DNA from: DASVVT01 sp036386415
GTDB lineage: Bacteria; Acidobacteriota; Blastocatellia; Pyrinomonadales; Pyrinomonadaceae
Length of the DNA: 64,000 nucleotides
Assembly: GCA_036386415.1 (NCBI GenBank)
Contig: DASVVT010000067.1
Span: forward strand, 48,861-112,860
Reading direction: 5' to 3'
In this document: in pieces, positions 50,364 to 58,670 of the stretch
How positions within the stretch are numbered: the stretch's first letter is position 1
Layout of the letters: each line of letters starts with the position of its first letter
The notes under the pieces: generated by a model
Seen by the model: the letters and a program-made list of their open reading frames with translations, nothing else
The model's database searches: none
Told to the model about the DNA's origin: nothing
Translations under genes and position numbers: made by a program

Positions 50364-50452
50364 CACCGCAAAGGACGCAAAGCGAGACCGCAAAGAACGC
50401 AAAGATTTCTCTGCGCTCTTTGCGTCTTCCTCCTTGGCATCCTTTGCGTTGA
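50364..50452. repeat. Fold-back repeat, family B copy 6
   Basis: Arms CACCGCAAAGGACGCAAAGC and the complement TCCTTTGCGTTGAAC, with inner CGCAAAGAACGCAAAG / CTTTGCGTCTTCC. CGCAAAG units. Confidence 0.75.
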
Positions 50453-50533
50453 ACTCTTCCGTACAGCCAAATGAAATCCGCTCTAGAATATCTGCCTCAC
50501 GCGCCGAAGGTTTGATTGAAGGAGGATTGGAAC

Positions 50534-51436
50534 TTGCAACTCTCTGACGCGATAGCATTCGACCAGGCTATCGCGAGATTTCCGCCGGGCGTGCAGGGGA
50601 AACTTCGCGGGTACAGGGCGGACGATGATTTTTGCGGCGTCATCCCGGCCGCCGATGCGCAGTATATCGCCGATCAGACCCGCTGGCCGATGCCTCAGGT
50701 GATGCTCGGCCTGCTCTGGTTTGCGCGTTCCTACGCCAGACCGCCCATCTCGCGCTTCTACGTCGGAGCGATCAGCCAGGGTCTCAGCGGAAATCTTTAC
50801 TTCGGAGCAAACATGGAGTTTGTCGGCGAGGTGTTGAGCTTCTGCGTCCACGCAGAGCAGGCGGCGGCTATCAATGCCTGGGTGCACGATGAGACGGGGC
50901 TGCGCGCGCTGGCTATTACGGCTGCGCCCTGCGGCTACTGCCGCCAGTTTCTCTACGAGCTGGAGACATTCTCGACGCTGCAAATCCTGCTGCCTGATCG
51001 CCCGGCCACGATGCTCACCAATCTCTTGCCGGATGCCTTCGGGCCGTCCGACCTGGGCGCGCGCGGCGGGCTGATGAAAAGCGCCGACCATCAACTCGTG
51101 TTGTCATCCTCAGACCCGGTGGTGCTCAAGGCATTAGCGGCAGCCAACATGAGCTATGCTCCGTACTCCAAAAGCTATGCGGGGGTGGCCGTGGCGACCG
51201 CTGACGGGCGTATTTATTCCGGCCCGTATGCCGAGAACGCAGCCTTCAACCCGAGCATGTCGCCGATGGAAGCGGCGCTGGCGAACATGAATGTGAGCTG
51301 GCATGCATACAAGGAGATTTCGCAGGCCGTGCTTGTCGAAGTGCAGGGGTCAGTGTGCAGCCAGGTGGATGCCGCGCGCAAAGTTCTCGGTTCCGTTTCG
51401 GATGTCGAGCTGACGGTCGCCTACGCGCAGAGATGA
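50534..51436 (+). CDS. cdd: Cytidine deaminase (dimeric E. coli type)
   Basis: 300 residues from the TTG at 50534, chosen because GGAGG lies 8 bases upstream; the ORF start at 50516 would leave this site inside the gene. It deaminates cytidine and deoxycytidine to uridine forms. The catalytic domain has GANMEFVGE, VHAEQAAAINAW (zinc His and catalytic Glu) and APCGYCRQFLYEL (two zinc Cys). The second, inactive domain follows (SYAPYSKSYAGVAVATADGR, YAENAAFNPSMSPMEAALA). Its length is close to the 294-residue E. coli enzyme. Confidence 0.95.
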   Translation: MQLSDAIAFDQAIARFPPGVQGKLRGYRADDDFCGVIPAADAQYIADQTRWPMPQVMLGLLWFARSYARPPISRFYVGAISQGLSGNLYFGANMEFVGEVLSFCVHAEQAAAINAWVHDETGLRALAITAAPCGYCRQFLYELETFSTLQILLPDRPATMLTNLLPDAFGPSDLGARGGLMKSADHQLVLSSSDPVVLKALAAANMSYAPYSKSYAGVAVATADGRIYSGPYAENAAFNPSMSPMEAALANMNVSWHAYKEISQAVLVEVQGSVCSQVDAARKVLGSVSDVELTVAYAQR

Positions 51437-51465
51437 GCGGGCGACCCCTCATTCAAAGGTCGTTC

Positions 51466-52011
51466 TCATCTTTCAGAAGACATGGGGTTGATTGCGCCAC
51501 GGTGACACGTTGCGCAATTGATCGCGCGCTCCTCCGATTTCGTTTCCAGGTTCTGCATCTTTTTGAGCTGCTCGTTAATCATCCGGTGCATCACGGCCAT
51601 CTCGCGTGCGGCTCGCTTCGGTCGCTTATCGTCGCTCGCGAAGTCCTGTTCGACGTGACAGTGGTTGCAACTGACGCCGAGCGCGCGGCTGTAACCGCCG
51701 TTCATGATCCGAAGGAAGCGTCCTGCCGGGACACCCTTGAGCCATTGTATGTTCTTGAAGACACGTTCCGCCGGTTCATTCTCCCGGCCAGCGATACGTT
51801 CCGAGAACTGCTTCACGAAGCGGTCGTTGATCTCCTGGGCGGGCAACACTTGAGCCGGGGTGGTGGCGCGCGGCTGCGGGGTCGGGGTGGGGGACGGTTG
51901 CTGCTGCTGCTTCTGCGTTGACGCAGATGTGCGCGCCTGTTGATAAGCAGCGGCCGCTGCTGCAACGCCTGCCACTAACGCCAGCAGGATCACAATATGA
52001 ATTAATCTCAT
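51466..52011 (-). CDS. Dihaem cytochrome c, photosynthetic-reaction-centre-subunit-like
   Basis: 181 residues from the ATG at 52011 (AAGGAGGATGCG upstream). An N-terminal membrane anchor or signal (LIHIVILLALVAGVAAAAAA) and a Gln/Pro/Thr-rich linker (about 23-55) lead to a domain with two haem motifs, CNHCH (about 114-118) and CATCH (about 167-171). LGVSCNHCHVEQDFASDDKR and MAVMHRMINEQLKKMQNL match the PRC cytochrome family, where Met residues supply the sixth ligand. Such proteins are common in non-photosynthetic Acidobacteria. No photosynthesis genes are seen, so a periplasmic electron carrier is likely. It faces cdd, 30 bases from its stop. Confidence 0.85.
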   Translation of the reverse strand: MRLIHIVILLALVAGVAAAAAAYQQARTSASTQKQQQQPSPTPTPQPRATTPAQVLPAQEINDRFVKQFSERIAGRENEPAERVFKNIQWLKGVPAGRFLRIMNGGYSRALGVSCNHCHVEQDFASDDKRPKRAAREMAVMHRMINEQLKKMQNLETKSEERAINCATCHRGAINPMSSER

Positions 52012-52205
52012 CGCATCCTCCTTAAGATTTTCCGTGTGACGTGGCTGAAGACACTGAGCCACTGACCGGCTCTGCATAGAGATAATTGATACGTCCTCTC
52101 AGAGCGCGATTGTTACTCTCTATGCGGTTTAATACCACACCTGCTCCGGTTCTCATCAGAATTCTAATTATTCGGATTTTTTCTTTATCCGGGTGCGCTG
52201 CAATG

Positions 52206-52234
52206 TTGTCAAGCCGCTGGCACAACACTAAAAT
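52206..52234 (+). promoter_or_regulatory. Candidate promoter of the molybdoenzyme gene
   Basis: TTGTCA (52206-52211), a 17-base spacer, TAAAAT (52229-52234), 29 bases before the ATG at 52263. Confidence 0.55.
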
Positions 52235-52262
52235 CAAAGCACAGTGATGCGGAGTAGCAAAG

Positions 52263-54833
52263 ATGGATGAACAAAGCGGACAGGAGCAGGAGCAGGCCGA
52301 GCTGAAGCAGCAGCGAGTTGCGGAGGATGCCGCCGACGCGGAGCACCCTAGCCATTACAAGGCGCAGAAGGAAGATATTAAGGGCGAGCGAGAGTTGCGC
52401 CGTGAAGCCGTCGATCAAAGGAGCAACGATGGGGCTGAAGCGTCGAGCGTTGAGACGGATGGGTTCCGTAGTGTCGCACCGTCGCGTGCGCAGCCGCCGG
52501 AAGATTTCACAGGGCTCGAAGTCCGGCGCGCGGCTCAGGTTGCGGGCGGCATTCCGGCGATTATCTCCACCATGAAGCACGCCTGGGGCGAGATGGGTGT
52601 GTGGCGCGGCACGCGCACCCTGATGGTGATGAACCAGAAGGACGGTTTCGATTGTCCGAGCTGCGCGTGGCCTGATCCGGACGGTGAGCGCTCCGTGGCG
52701 GAGTTCTGCGAGAACGGCGCGAAGGCCGTCGCGGAAGAGGCGACGACCGCAAGGGTCACGCCGGAGTTTTTCAGAAAGTGGAGCGTGTCCGATCTTTCCT
52801 GCAAATCAGATTTCTGGCTCGGCAAGCAGGGGCGGCTGACTCACCCGATGGTGCTACGGCGCGAGTCAAGCGCGCATTACGAGCCGATCAGTTGGAATGA
52901 CGCCTTCAGTATGATTGCGCAGGAATTGAACGCGCTTGACTCGCCCGACGATGTCCTCTTCTATACTTCCGGGCGGACGAGCAACGAGGCGGCCTTCCTC
53001 TACCAGCTTTTCGTACGCCAGTTTGGCACGAATAATCTTCCAGACTGCTCGAACATGTGTCACGAGTCGAGCGGCTCCGGTTTGACCGAGAGCATCGGCG
53101 TAGGGAAAGGAACAGTCACGCTTGAGGACTTCAATCTCGCGGAGGCGATCTTCGTCATCGGCCAGAATCCGGGCACAAATCACCCGCGCATGCTGACGGC
53201 GCTTCAAGCTGCCAAGCGCCGTGGCTGCACGCTGGTGCATATCAACCCGCTGCCTGAAACCGGAATGAAGCGCTTCAAGCACCCGCAAGATATTCTCGGC
53301 ATGCTGGGCAAGGGGACTGAGCTTGCAGACCTCTTTCTTCAGGTGCGTATCAACGGCGATGTCGCGCTCTTGAAGGGCATCATGAAAGAGATGCTCGAAG
53401 AAGAGGCGCGGCGACCGGGCGAGGTGTTAGACCACTGCTTCATCGAAGAGCATACAGAAGGCTTCGAGAGCTTCGCCGCTGCGCTCAGGTCTGTTGCCTG
53501 GGATGAGATTGTGGAAGAGAGCGGCATCTCTCTTGAGCAAATACGCGCCGCCGCCTCAGTGATGATGCGCTCGCGACGCACAATCTTCTGCTGGGCGATG
53601 GGACTGACGCAGCACAAAAACGCCGTCGCCAACATTCAGGAGATCGTCAACCTGATGCTGCTGCGCGGGCAGATCGGCATCCCAGGCGCAGGGCTGTGCC
53701 CCGTGCGCGGCCACAGCAACGTGCAGGGAGACCGGACGATGGGCATCTGGGAGCGCCCGCGCGAAGGGTTTCTGGATGCGCTTGGCCGCGAGTTCGGCTT
53801 CGAGCCGCCACGCCGCCACGGCTACGACACGGTCGAGTCGATCAAAGCGATGCATGAAGGCAAGGCGAAGGTCTTCATCGCGATGGGCGGCAACTTCCTT
53901 TCGGCCACTCCCGATACGGAGTACACGGCTGAAGCCTTGCGACGCTGCCGTCTGACCGTCCAGGTTTCGACGAAGCTCAATCGCGCGCACCTCGTCACAG
54001 GCCAGCAAGCCCTGATCCTGCCGTGCCTTGGTCGAACCGAAGCGGACGTTCAGGCAAGTGGGGCGCAGTTCGTCAGCACGGAGAATTCGATGGGCGTCGT
54101 GCAGGCGTCGCGCGGAACACTTGTGCCCGCGTCCTCGCACCTCCTGAGCGAGCCCGCGATCATCGCTGGCCTCGCACGCGCGACGCTCGCTGACAGAAGC
54201 ACAGTGGATTGGGAAGGTCTCATCGCAGACTATGACCGAATACGCGACGCTATCGAGCGGGTCATTCCCGGCTTTGAAGATTACAACCGTCGCGTGCGCC
54301 AGCCCGGAGGCTTCTATCTTCCCAACCTCGCGCGCGAGCGTCAGTTTAAGACCTCAACCGGCAAAGCCAATTTCACCGTACACGAGATTCCGCATCATCA
54401 ACTGGAACGGGGACAGTACCTGATGATGACGATGCGTAGCCACGATCAATTCAATACGACCATCTACGGGTTAGATGATCGCTATCGCGGCATCTACAAC
54501 GAGCGGCGCGTGGTGCTGCTCAACGCGGAAGACATGTTGGAAGCCGGGCTCCTTCAGGGGCAGGTGGTAGACCTCGTCAGCCACTTCGAAGGCGAAGAGC
54601 GCACGGCGCATCACTTCATCGTCGTCCCGTACAGCATCCCGCGCAAGTGCGCGGCGACCTATTTCCCCGAAACGAACGTGCTCGTGCCTGTGAAGAGCGT
54701 CGCAGAGAAGAGCAACACGCCGACATCAAAATCCATCCGTATCAGCATCAGGCCGTCCAATGACGCGGCCAAATTTGATTACGATCACGTGGACGGCCAT
54801 AGAACCGGCGGATCAACCGCCGACGAACGCTGA
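52263..54833 (+). CDS. FdhF/YdeP-family molybdopterin oxidoreductase
   Basis: 856 residues. The first 80 or so are a Glu/Gln-rich extension not usual in the family. The catalytic part starts near PPEDFTGLEVRRAAQVAGGI. A DCPSCAWPDPDGERSVAEFC segment supplies the YdeP-type N-terminal Cys cluster. DCSNMCHESSGSGL places a Cys where FdhH has selenocysteine, hence a probable Mo ligand. CPVRGHSNVQGDRTMGIWER and the C-terminal cofactor-binding domain (MMTMRSHDQFNTTIYGLDDR) complete it. It is cytoplasmic, with no Tat signal. Members reduce or oxidise unknown substrates; E. coli YdeP is linked to acid resistance. Followed 15 bases later by the MBL-fold gene. Confidence 0.85.
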   Translation: MDEQSGQEQEQAELKQQRVAEDAADAEHPSHYKAQKEDIKGERELRREAVDQRSNDGAEASSVETDGFRSVAPSRAQPPEDFTGLEVRRAAQVAGGIPAIISTMKHAWGEMGVWRGTRTLMVMNQKDGFDCPSCAWPDPDGERSVAEFCENGAKAVAEEATTARVTPEFFRKWSVSDLSCKSDFWLGKQGRLTHPMVLRRESSAHYEPISWNDAFSMIAQELNALDSPDDVLFYTSGRTSNEAAFLYQLFVRQFGTNNLPDCSNMCHESSGSGLTESIGVGKGTVTLEDFNLAEAIFVIGQNPGTNHPRMLTALQAAKRRGCTLVHINPLPETGMKRFKHPQDILGMLGKGTELADLFLQVRINGDVALLKGIMKEMLEEEARRPGEVLDHCFIEEHTEGFESFAAALRSVAWDEIVEESGISLEQIRAAASVMMRSRRTIFCWAMGLTQHKNAVANIQEIVNLMLLRGQIGIPGAGLCPVRGHSNVQGDRTMGIWERPREGFLDALGREFGFEPPRRHGYDTVESIKAMHEGKAKVFIAMGGNFLSATPDTEYTAEALRRCRLTVQVSTKLNRAHLVTGQQALILPCLGRTEADVQASGAQFVSTENSMGVVQASRGTLVPASSHLLSEPAIIAGLARATLADRSTVDWEGLIADYDRIRDAIERVIPGFEDYNRRVRQPGGFYLPNLARERQFKTSTGKANFTVHEIPHHQLERGQYLMMTMRSHDQFNTTIYGLDDRYRGIYNERRVVLLNAEDMLEAGLLQGQVVDLVSHFEGEERTAHHFIVVPYSIPRKCAATYFPETNVLVPVKSVAEKSNTPTSKSIRISIRPSNDAAKFDYDHVDGHRTGGSTADER

Positions 54834-54848
54834 AGAGGAACTTTAATC

Positions 54849-55640
54849 ATGCATGTAGAAGAGGTGGAAGCTGACATCCTCGTGTGCGTGGGCGAGACGT
54901 TCGGGTCGAACTCGACCGTCTTCGTCAACGGGGGAGATGTCTTGCTCGTTGACGGGATGGGGAGCCTCAAGGATGCGCTAGGTTTACGCGGATTTATCGA
55001 GACGGAGCTCGGCAAGACGGTTCGCTTCATCATCTCGACACATTATTTCAGCGACCACATGGCGGCCTTGAAGCTCTTTCCACAGAGCCACATCATCGCG
55101 CACAGGAACTACTCGCACACCTTCTACAATGAGAGGTTTCGTTCCGCAGAGGAGGCGGCTCACTTCGTCGCGCCCGACATCATGATCGAAGATGGCCTGT
55201 TGATGAAATGGGGGCGCTACACGCTCGACGTGTTTCATAATCCGGGGCACACGATGAGTACGCTCAACGTGGACGTCGCGGAAGCAGACCTGCTCATGGT
55301 CGGTGATACGATGGTGGGAAACATGATCTACCTGGCCTACTCGACTCCTGAGATATTCCGGCACGCGCTCGCGCGCTTGCAGCGCAGAGGCCGCAGCCGC
55401 GTCATAGAGGGGCATCTGGGCGTTCGCAGCGCAAAGGCTATTGAGAGCGCCAGCTTCTACTTGAAGAGTCTGGAAGAGAAGGTGAGAGCGGCGCGCGGGC
55501 GCGGCACTCTCGCCGAACAGGAAATCTCGAGCATAGACCTACAGAGCTGCCTGGGGAAGGAAACGGAAGCGACAGCTTTCGAGAACATCTTTCACAAGAG
55601 AAACCTGGACTCGATTATAGAGAGACAGCTCTTCGCCTGA
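54849..55640 (+). CDS. MBL-fold metallo-hydrolase with altered metal motif
   Basis: 263 residues. Metallo-beta-lactamase fold: NSTVFVNGGDVLLVDGMGSL, then the motif THYFSDHMAAL. In the usual HxHxDH the second His is Phe67 here (His65-Tyr-Phe67-Ser-Asp69-His70). FHNPGHTMSTLNV provides the next His, LLMVGDTMVGN the bridging Asp, and VIEGHLGV the last His. It could bind one zinc rather than two. It lies directly behind the molybdoenzyme gene and is probably in its operon. Confidence 0.85.
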   Translation: MHVEEVEADILVCVGETFGSNSTVFVNGGDVLLVDGMGSLKDALGLRGFIETELGKTVRFIISTHYFSDHMAALKLFPQSHIIAHRNYSHTFYNERFRSAEEAAHFVAPDIMIEDGLLMKWGRYTLDVFHNPGHTMSTLNVDVAEADLLMVGDTMVGNMIYLAYSTPEIFRHALARLQRRGRSRVIEGHLGVRSAKAIESASFYLKSLEEKVRAARGRGTLAEQEISSIDLQSCLGKETEATAFENIFHKRNLDSIIERQLFA

Positions 55641-55985
55641 GGCTTCTTCGGAAGCGCCGCCGCACGCTTATCGCCGGATGCCATTTTAAGAGTGCGAAGA
55701 CGAGTGCAGGCCAGAGCGTCAGGGAGGGCGCAATAAATTGAGCCCGCCATCAAGCCTCGCCTTCAGACTCTCGCTGACGGGTTCGGCGGCCTATCAATAG
55801 AGTAGAAGTAGGGACGGTTGTGGCGCGTCCGGTAGAGTTGAGTGATGACGTCTGATCGATGTTGCAAAATCCCGCGCGCGCAGGTAGATTGACGACGGTG
55901 CTAATCACAAACAAGGTGGAGGTCTCCCCCAAAGCTCGTACGGGTGTGCCGCTGCCGTCAACCATCAAGCTGGAGGTAGAGTCAA
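55641..55985. other. Gap with a possible minus-strand remnant
   Basis: 345 bases between the MBL and LysW-like genes. A minus-strand frame of 83 residues (55750-56001) reads VDGSGTPVRALGETSTLFVI then VVNLPARAGFCNIDQTSS. It looks like the end of a secreted repeat protein but has no ribosome-binding site and overlaps the LysW start, so I treat it as unproven. No fold-back repeat. Confidence 0.3.
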
Positions 55986-56171
55986 GTGCCGACCGGAACA
56001 TGTCCAGAATGCGATGCGGATGTCCACGTTGATACGGACGCGGATAAAGGCGATATGGTCTCGTGCGAGGAGTGTGGGACCGATTTGGAAGTTGTCGGAC
56101 TCGACCCCGTCGAATTAGATGTCGTCGAAGAGGATGCTCTCGACGAGGACGAGGACGAAGAAGAATTCTGA
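55986..56171 (+). CDS. LysW-like zinc-ribbon carrier-type protein
   Basis: 61 residues from a GTG preceded by GGAGGTAGAGTCAA. The zinc ribbon is CPECDADVHVDTDADKGDMV then CEECGTDLEVVGLDPVELDV, the LysW/ArgW pattern (amino-group carrier for lysine or arginine synthesis). Then comes a very acidic tail. The tail ends EDEDEEEF instead of the EDWGE end to which LysX ligates substrate. No lysine or arginine biosynthesis genes are nearby. It may carry another substrate, or be a non-carrier relative. Confidence 0.8.
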   Translation: MPTGTCPECDADVHVDTDADKGDMVSCEECGTDLEVVGLDPVELDVVEEDALDEDEDEEEF

Positions 56172-56174
56172 AGA

Positions 56175-56267
56175 GCAGTAAACAGTAGTCAGTAGCCAGT
56201 AGGAAAGGCGGTTGCTGCTTTCTTTTCTACTGGCTACTGACTACTGACAACTGTCTACTGTTTACTT
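56175..56267. repeat. Fold-back repeat, family A copy with short core
   Basis: Arms GCAGTAAACAGTAGTCAGTA... and ...CTGACAACTGTCTACTGTTT. Core GAAAGGCGGTTGCTGCTTTC only. It overlaps the stop region of the convergent VWFA gene. Confidence 0.8.
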
Positions 56268-57359
56268 GTCACTGCTTTTATACCCTGGGCGACTCTGGCG
56301 CAACGCCAGGCCACGGGGGCCTTCGATGCGGATGGTGTGAAAGCGCCCGTCGCGTCTCTTCTCTTCTGTCGGATAGAAAGCCAGCACGTAGGATGAAGTC
56401 ACCTCTTCGGCGAGCGCGCGAAAGAGCGGCTCGAAATCCCTGTCGGTCGCATAGACGCTCGTCCCGCCGGTCATCTCGGCCAGTCCGCTGACGTCCAGAG
56501 GAGTCGGCAGAGGCTGCCGCTCGGTCGAGACCACCATGCGCGAGAACGATGGCAAGGTGACGGTATAGACGGAAACGTCTGCGGCATTGGCGCGCTCGAT
56601 GACTGTGCGCGCCGAGACCATATCGCCGACGGGAAAGCCGTCTGTGACGACGATCACGGCGCGCTTCATCAAACGGCGCTCGCGCGTGCGCGGCGCGTTT
56701 CTCGTAATCATGCGAATGGCATCATCGACCGCATCGTAGGTATGCGTCGAGAGACCGTTGGCCTCGCGTGCGAGACGATTGAAGGCGCGTTCCAGTTTCT
56801 GCTGATCGTTGGTGAAACCCTGTAGGGTCTTGACGTTCATGCCGAACGACATGACGCTGAAAAGCGAGATGCGATCCGCCGCCAGCCGCCTTGAGAAGAT
56901 GCTCATCGCCGCCTGTAGACGCTGCATCTCTTCGATGGTCATACTGCCCGACACGTCCAGCGCGAAGACGACGGCCAGAGGGCGAGCCGCGCCCCCCTTC
57001 CTTTCGACATTGAAGAAAGCGATGGGGCGTTCCACACCGTCCTCGTAGAGCTTGAAATGCTCCGCGCGCAGGCCGCGCACGGGTTTCCCCTCCGTATCCG
57101 TCACCATCACATCGACGGGAATCAGGTCAGTGTCAACACGCAGAACTTCATCCGGCTCGTCCTGCTGCTGCTGCTCTACGGGCGGCTGCACGCGGCGCGG
57201 TCGCTGCTGCTGCTGCTCCTGTGTCTGTTGACCGAAGGCGCTGGCGCGCGATGTGTGTATGAGCGCGGCGCTCGGCAAGAGCACGCAACAGAGAAGCAGG
57301 CACACGCGTCGTAGAAGATGAACAGCCAGAGGGGTCAGGGGATTATTGGAAGAATGCAT
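56262..57359 (-). CDS. Secreted VWFA protein of the Acidobacterial type
   Basis: 365 residues from the ATG at 57359; an in-frame upstream start would precede the signal peptide by 29 odd residues. Signal peptide VCLLLCCVLLPSAALIHTSR. A Gln/Pro-rich linker, then an Ig-like strand region (DLIPVDVMVTDTEGKPVRGL, RAEHFKLYEDGVERPIAFFN), then a VWFA domain with the MIDAS motif DVSGSMT and VIVVTDGFPVGD. This order is that of the VWFA-related Acidobacterial domain family (TIGR03436), a strong lineage marker. The function is probably extracellular adhesion or assembly. Confidence 0.88.
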   Translation of the reverse strand: MHSSNNPLTPLAVHLLRRVCLLLCCVLLPSAALIHTSRASAFGQQTQEQQQQRPRRVQPPVEQQQQDEPDEVLRVDTDLIPVDVMVTDTEGKPVRGLRAEHFKLYEDGVERPIAFFNVERKGGAARPLAVVFALDVSGSMTIEEMQRLQAAMSIFSRRLAADRISLFSVMSFGMNVKTLQGFTNDQQKLERAFNRLAREANGLSTHTYDAVDDAIRMITRNAPRTRERRLMKRAVIVVTDGFPVGDMVSARTVIERANAADVSVYTVTLPSFSRMVVSTERQPLPTPLDVSGLAEMTGGTSVYATDRDFEPLFRALAEEVTSSYVLAFYPTEEKRRDGRFHTIRIEGPRGLALRQSRPGYKSSDK

Positions 57360-57534
57360 AAGGCTTTCGGCAAACGCGATGGTCGCGGTCTCTCTCTGCC
57401 AGTGATTATACGGAGTTCTGTGCGCGCGCGCTAGAAGAGCGCTCAATGGTCACTCTCGACGGGCAACACAGAGCAGCAGTGTTCGCATCAATCATAGCGC
57501 TTCTGACGGCAGACGCGCCTGCTCTCCCGACGCG

Positions 57535-57543
57535 TGTTATAAT
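57535..57543 (+). promoter_or_regulatory. Extended -10 promoter of the carboxypeptidase-like gene
   Basis: TGTTATAAT (TGn-TATAAT). No good -35. About 60 bases before the ATG at 57606, in the gap between divergent genes. Confidence 0.45.
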
Positions 57544-57605
57544 AAGTTCTGCAATTCCCAGGATGCGCCATCTGAGGTGTGTTGTACTATTTCGAGAACC
57601 CGAAA

Positions 57606-58235
57606 ATGAGATCATATAGAGCATTATGCGCGCTTTTACTGATAGCGCTTGCGGCTGCCACCACGAGCGTCGCTCAGGATCGGACGAAGGGAAGTCTCAA
57701 GGGCAAAGTGCGTGATGAGCGCGAGGCCGGAGTCTCTGGCGTCGCCGTGACAGCGCAGCAGGGCGAGCGCGAGGTGGCGCATGCGACGACGAATCGCAAG
57801 GGCGAGTTCCTGATCGAAGGGCTAGCGCCTGGTCGCTATGCTCTCACGTTTCGTAAACCCGGCTTGAGCACGGGCACGGTGCAGAACATAGAGGTGCGCG
57901 CAGGAAAAACCAGCAGCCTGCCCGACCGCCTGATTCTCAGAGTCGATGAGGGCTCTATCGCTTTCCTGCGCGGCAGCGTCTTCACGCCGGAAGGGCGCAG
58001 CGTGCGCGGCGCGCGCGTCGAACTGGCTCGCCTTGAAGCAAACGGCGTGGCGAGAAAGATCGATGGACGTCAGACGAGCGAGAGCGGCGAATTTGTCTTT
58101 CGCCTCACGCCCGATGCCGCCAGGTATCGTGTCACGGTCAAGGCAGACGGCGCGGAGCCCGCGTCGAAAGATGTCGAGATAGACGGAGCCGCCGTGTATC
58201 GCGTCGCACTTTCACTACAGCCCGCGCAGAAATAG
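57606..58235 (+). CDS. Secreted carboxypeptidase-regulatory-like domain protein
   Basis: 209 residues from the ATG at 57606 (MRSYRALCALLLIALAAATT), signal peptide ending near AQDR. Two Cna-B/CarboxypepD_reg-like beta domains: GSLKGKVRDEREAGVSGVAV...GEFLIEGLAPGRYALTFRKP (about 30-100) and FLRGSVFTPEGRSVRGARVE...GEFVFRLTPDAARYRVTV (about 115-190). Such domains are common in Acidobacterial outer-membrane transporters and adhesins. No catalytic domain is attached. Confidence 0.8.
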   Translation: MRSYRALCALLLIALAAATTSVAQDRTKGSLKGKVRDEREAGVSGVAVTAQQGEREVAHATTNRKGEFLIEGLAPGRYALTFRKPGLSTGTVQNIEVRAGKTSSLPDRLILRVDEGSIAFLRGSVFTPEGRSVRGARVELARLEANGVARKIDGRQTSESGEFVFRLTPDAARYRVTVKADGAEPASKDVEIDGAAVYRVALSLQPAQK

Positions 58236-58276
58236 CAGCCGCGCCCGGCGCCCGACGCACGCGCATCTGAATTTCG

Positions 58277-58543
58277 ATGAACGATGCAGCATCCCCAGTG
58301 CATGACACGCGCGAAGAGTTTCTGACAGCGCGCCAGCTTGCCGCCATCTTACAGGTGAGCGAAGCGACCGTGCGCCGCCTCGCGCGCAAGGGGCGCATCC
58401 CTTCCATTCGTCTGACACCACGCATCACACGTTTTCATCTTCAGGCCGTGCGCGAGGCTCTCGACGGCAAGCCGCGCTCGCGGCGCAGCACGACGGAGGC
58501 CGGGGCTGAGAATCCGCAACTCTCATTTACGGATTTGCTGTAA
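58277..58543 (+). CDS. Excisionase-type helix-turn-helix DNA-binding protein
   Basis: 88 residues. The MerR/excisionase-type wHTH reads FLTARQLAAILQVSEATVRR, LARKGRIPSIRLTPRITRFH (about residues 15-55), the usual pattern of DNA-binding domains in the excisionase family. The tail is basic/Ser-rich. No integrase or phage gene is nearby; it may be a stand-alone regulator. Confidence 0.85.
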   Translation: MNDAASPVHDTREEFLTARQLAAILQVSEATVRRLARKGRIPSIRLTPRITRFHLQAVREALDGKPRSRRSTTEAGAENPQLSFTDLL

Positions 58544-58554
58544 AGAAGATGAGA

Positions 58555-58669
58555 AGCCACAGATGAACACAGTTTGACACGGATAAAAGAAGGAAAGATG
58601 AAGGAACAAAGTTCCAACCTATCTCATTCCTTCCTTCTTATCTGCGTGTATCTGTGTTGATCTGTGGCT
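58555..58669. repeat. Fold-back repeat, family F (ACACAGAT units)
   Basis: The left arm AGCCACAGATGAACACAGTT and the right arm GTATCTGTGTTGATCTGTGG are complementary. The inner arms AAAAGAAGGAAAGATGAAGG and CATTCCTTCCTTCTTAT pair as well. It separates the convergent HTH and NTF2-like genes. Confidence 0.8.
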
Positions 58670-58670
58670 G

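Noticed and set aside
52209..52580. 123-residue minus-strand ORF with Leu-rich stretch
   Set aside because: It is the complement of the Glu/Gln-rich start of the molybdoenzyme; no ribosome-binding site, and the plus-strand gene has a good promoter.
55750..56001. 83-residue minus-strand ORF before the LysW-like gene
   Set aside because: Looks partly protein-like but overlaps the LysW start and lacks a ribosome-binding site; kept only as a note in the gap entry.
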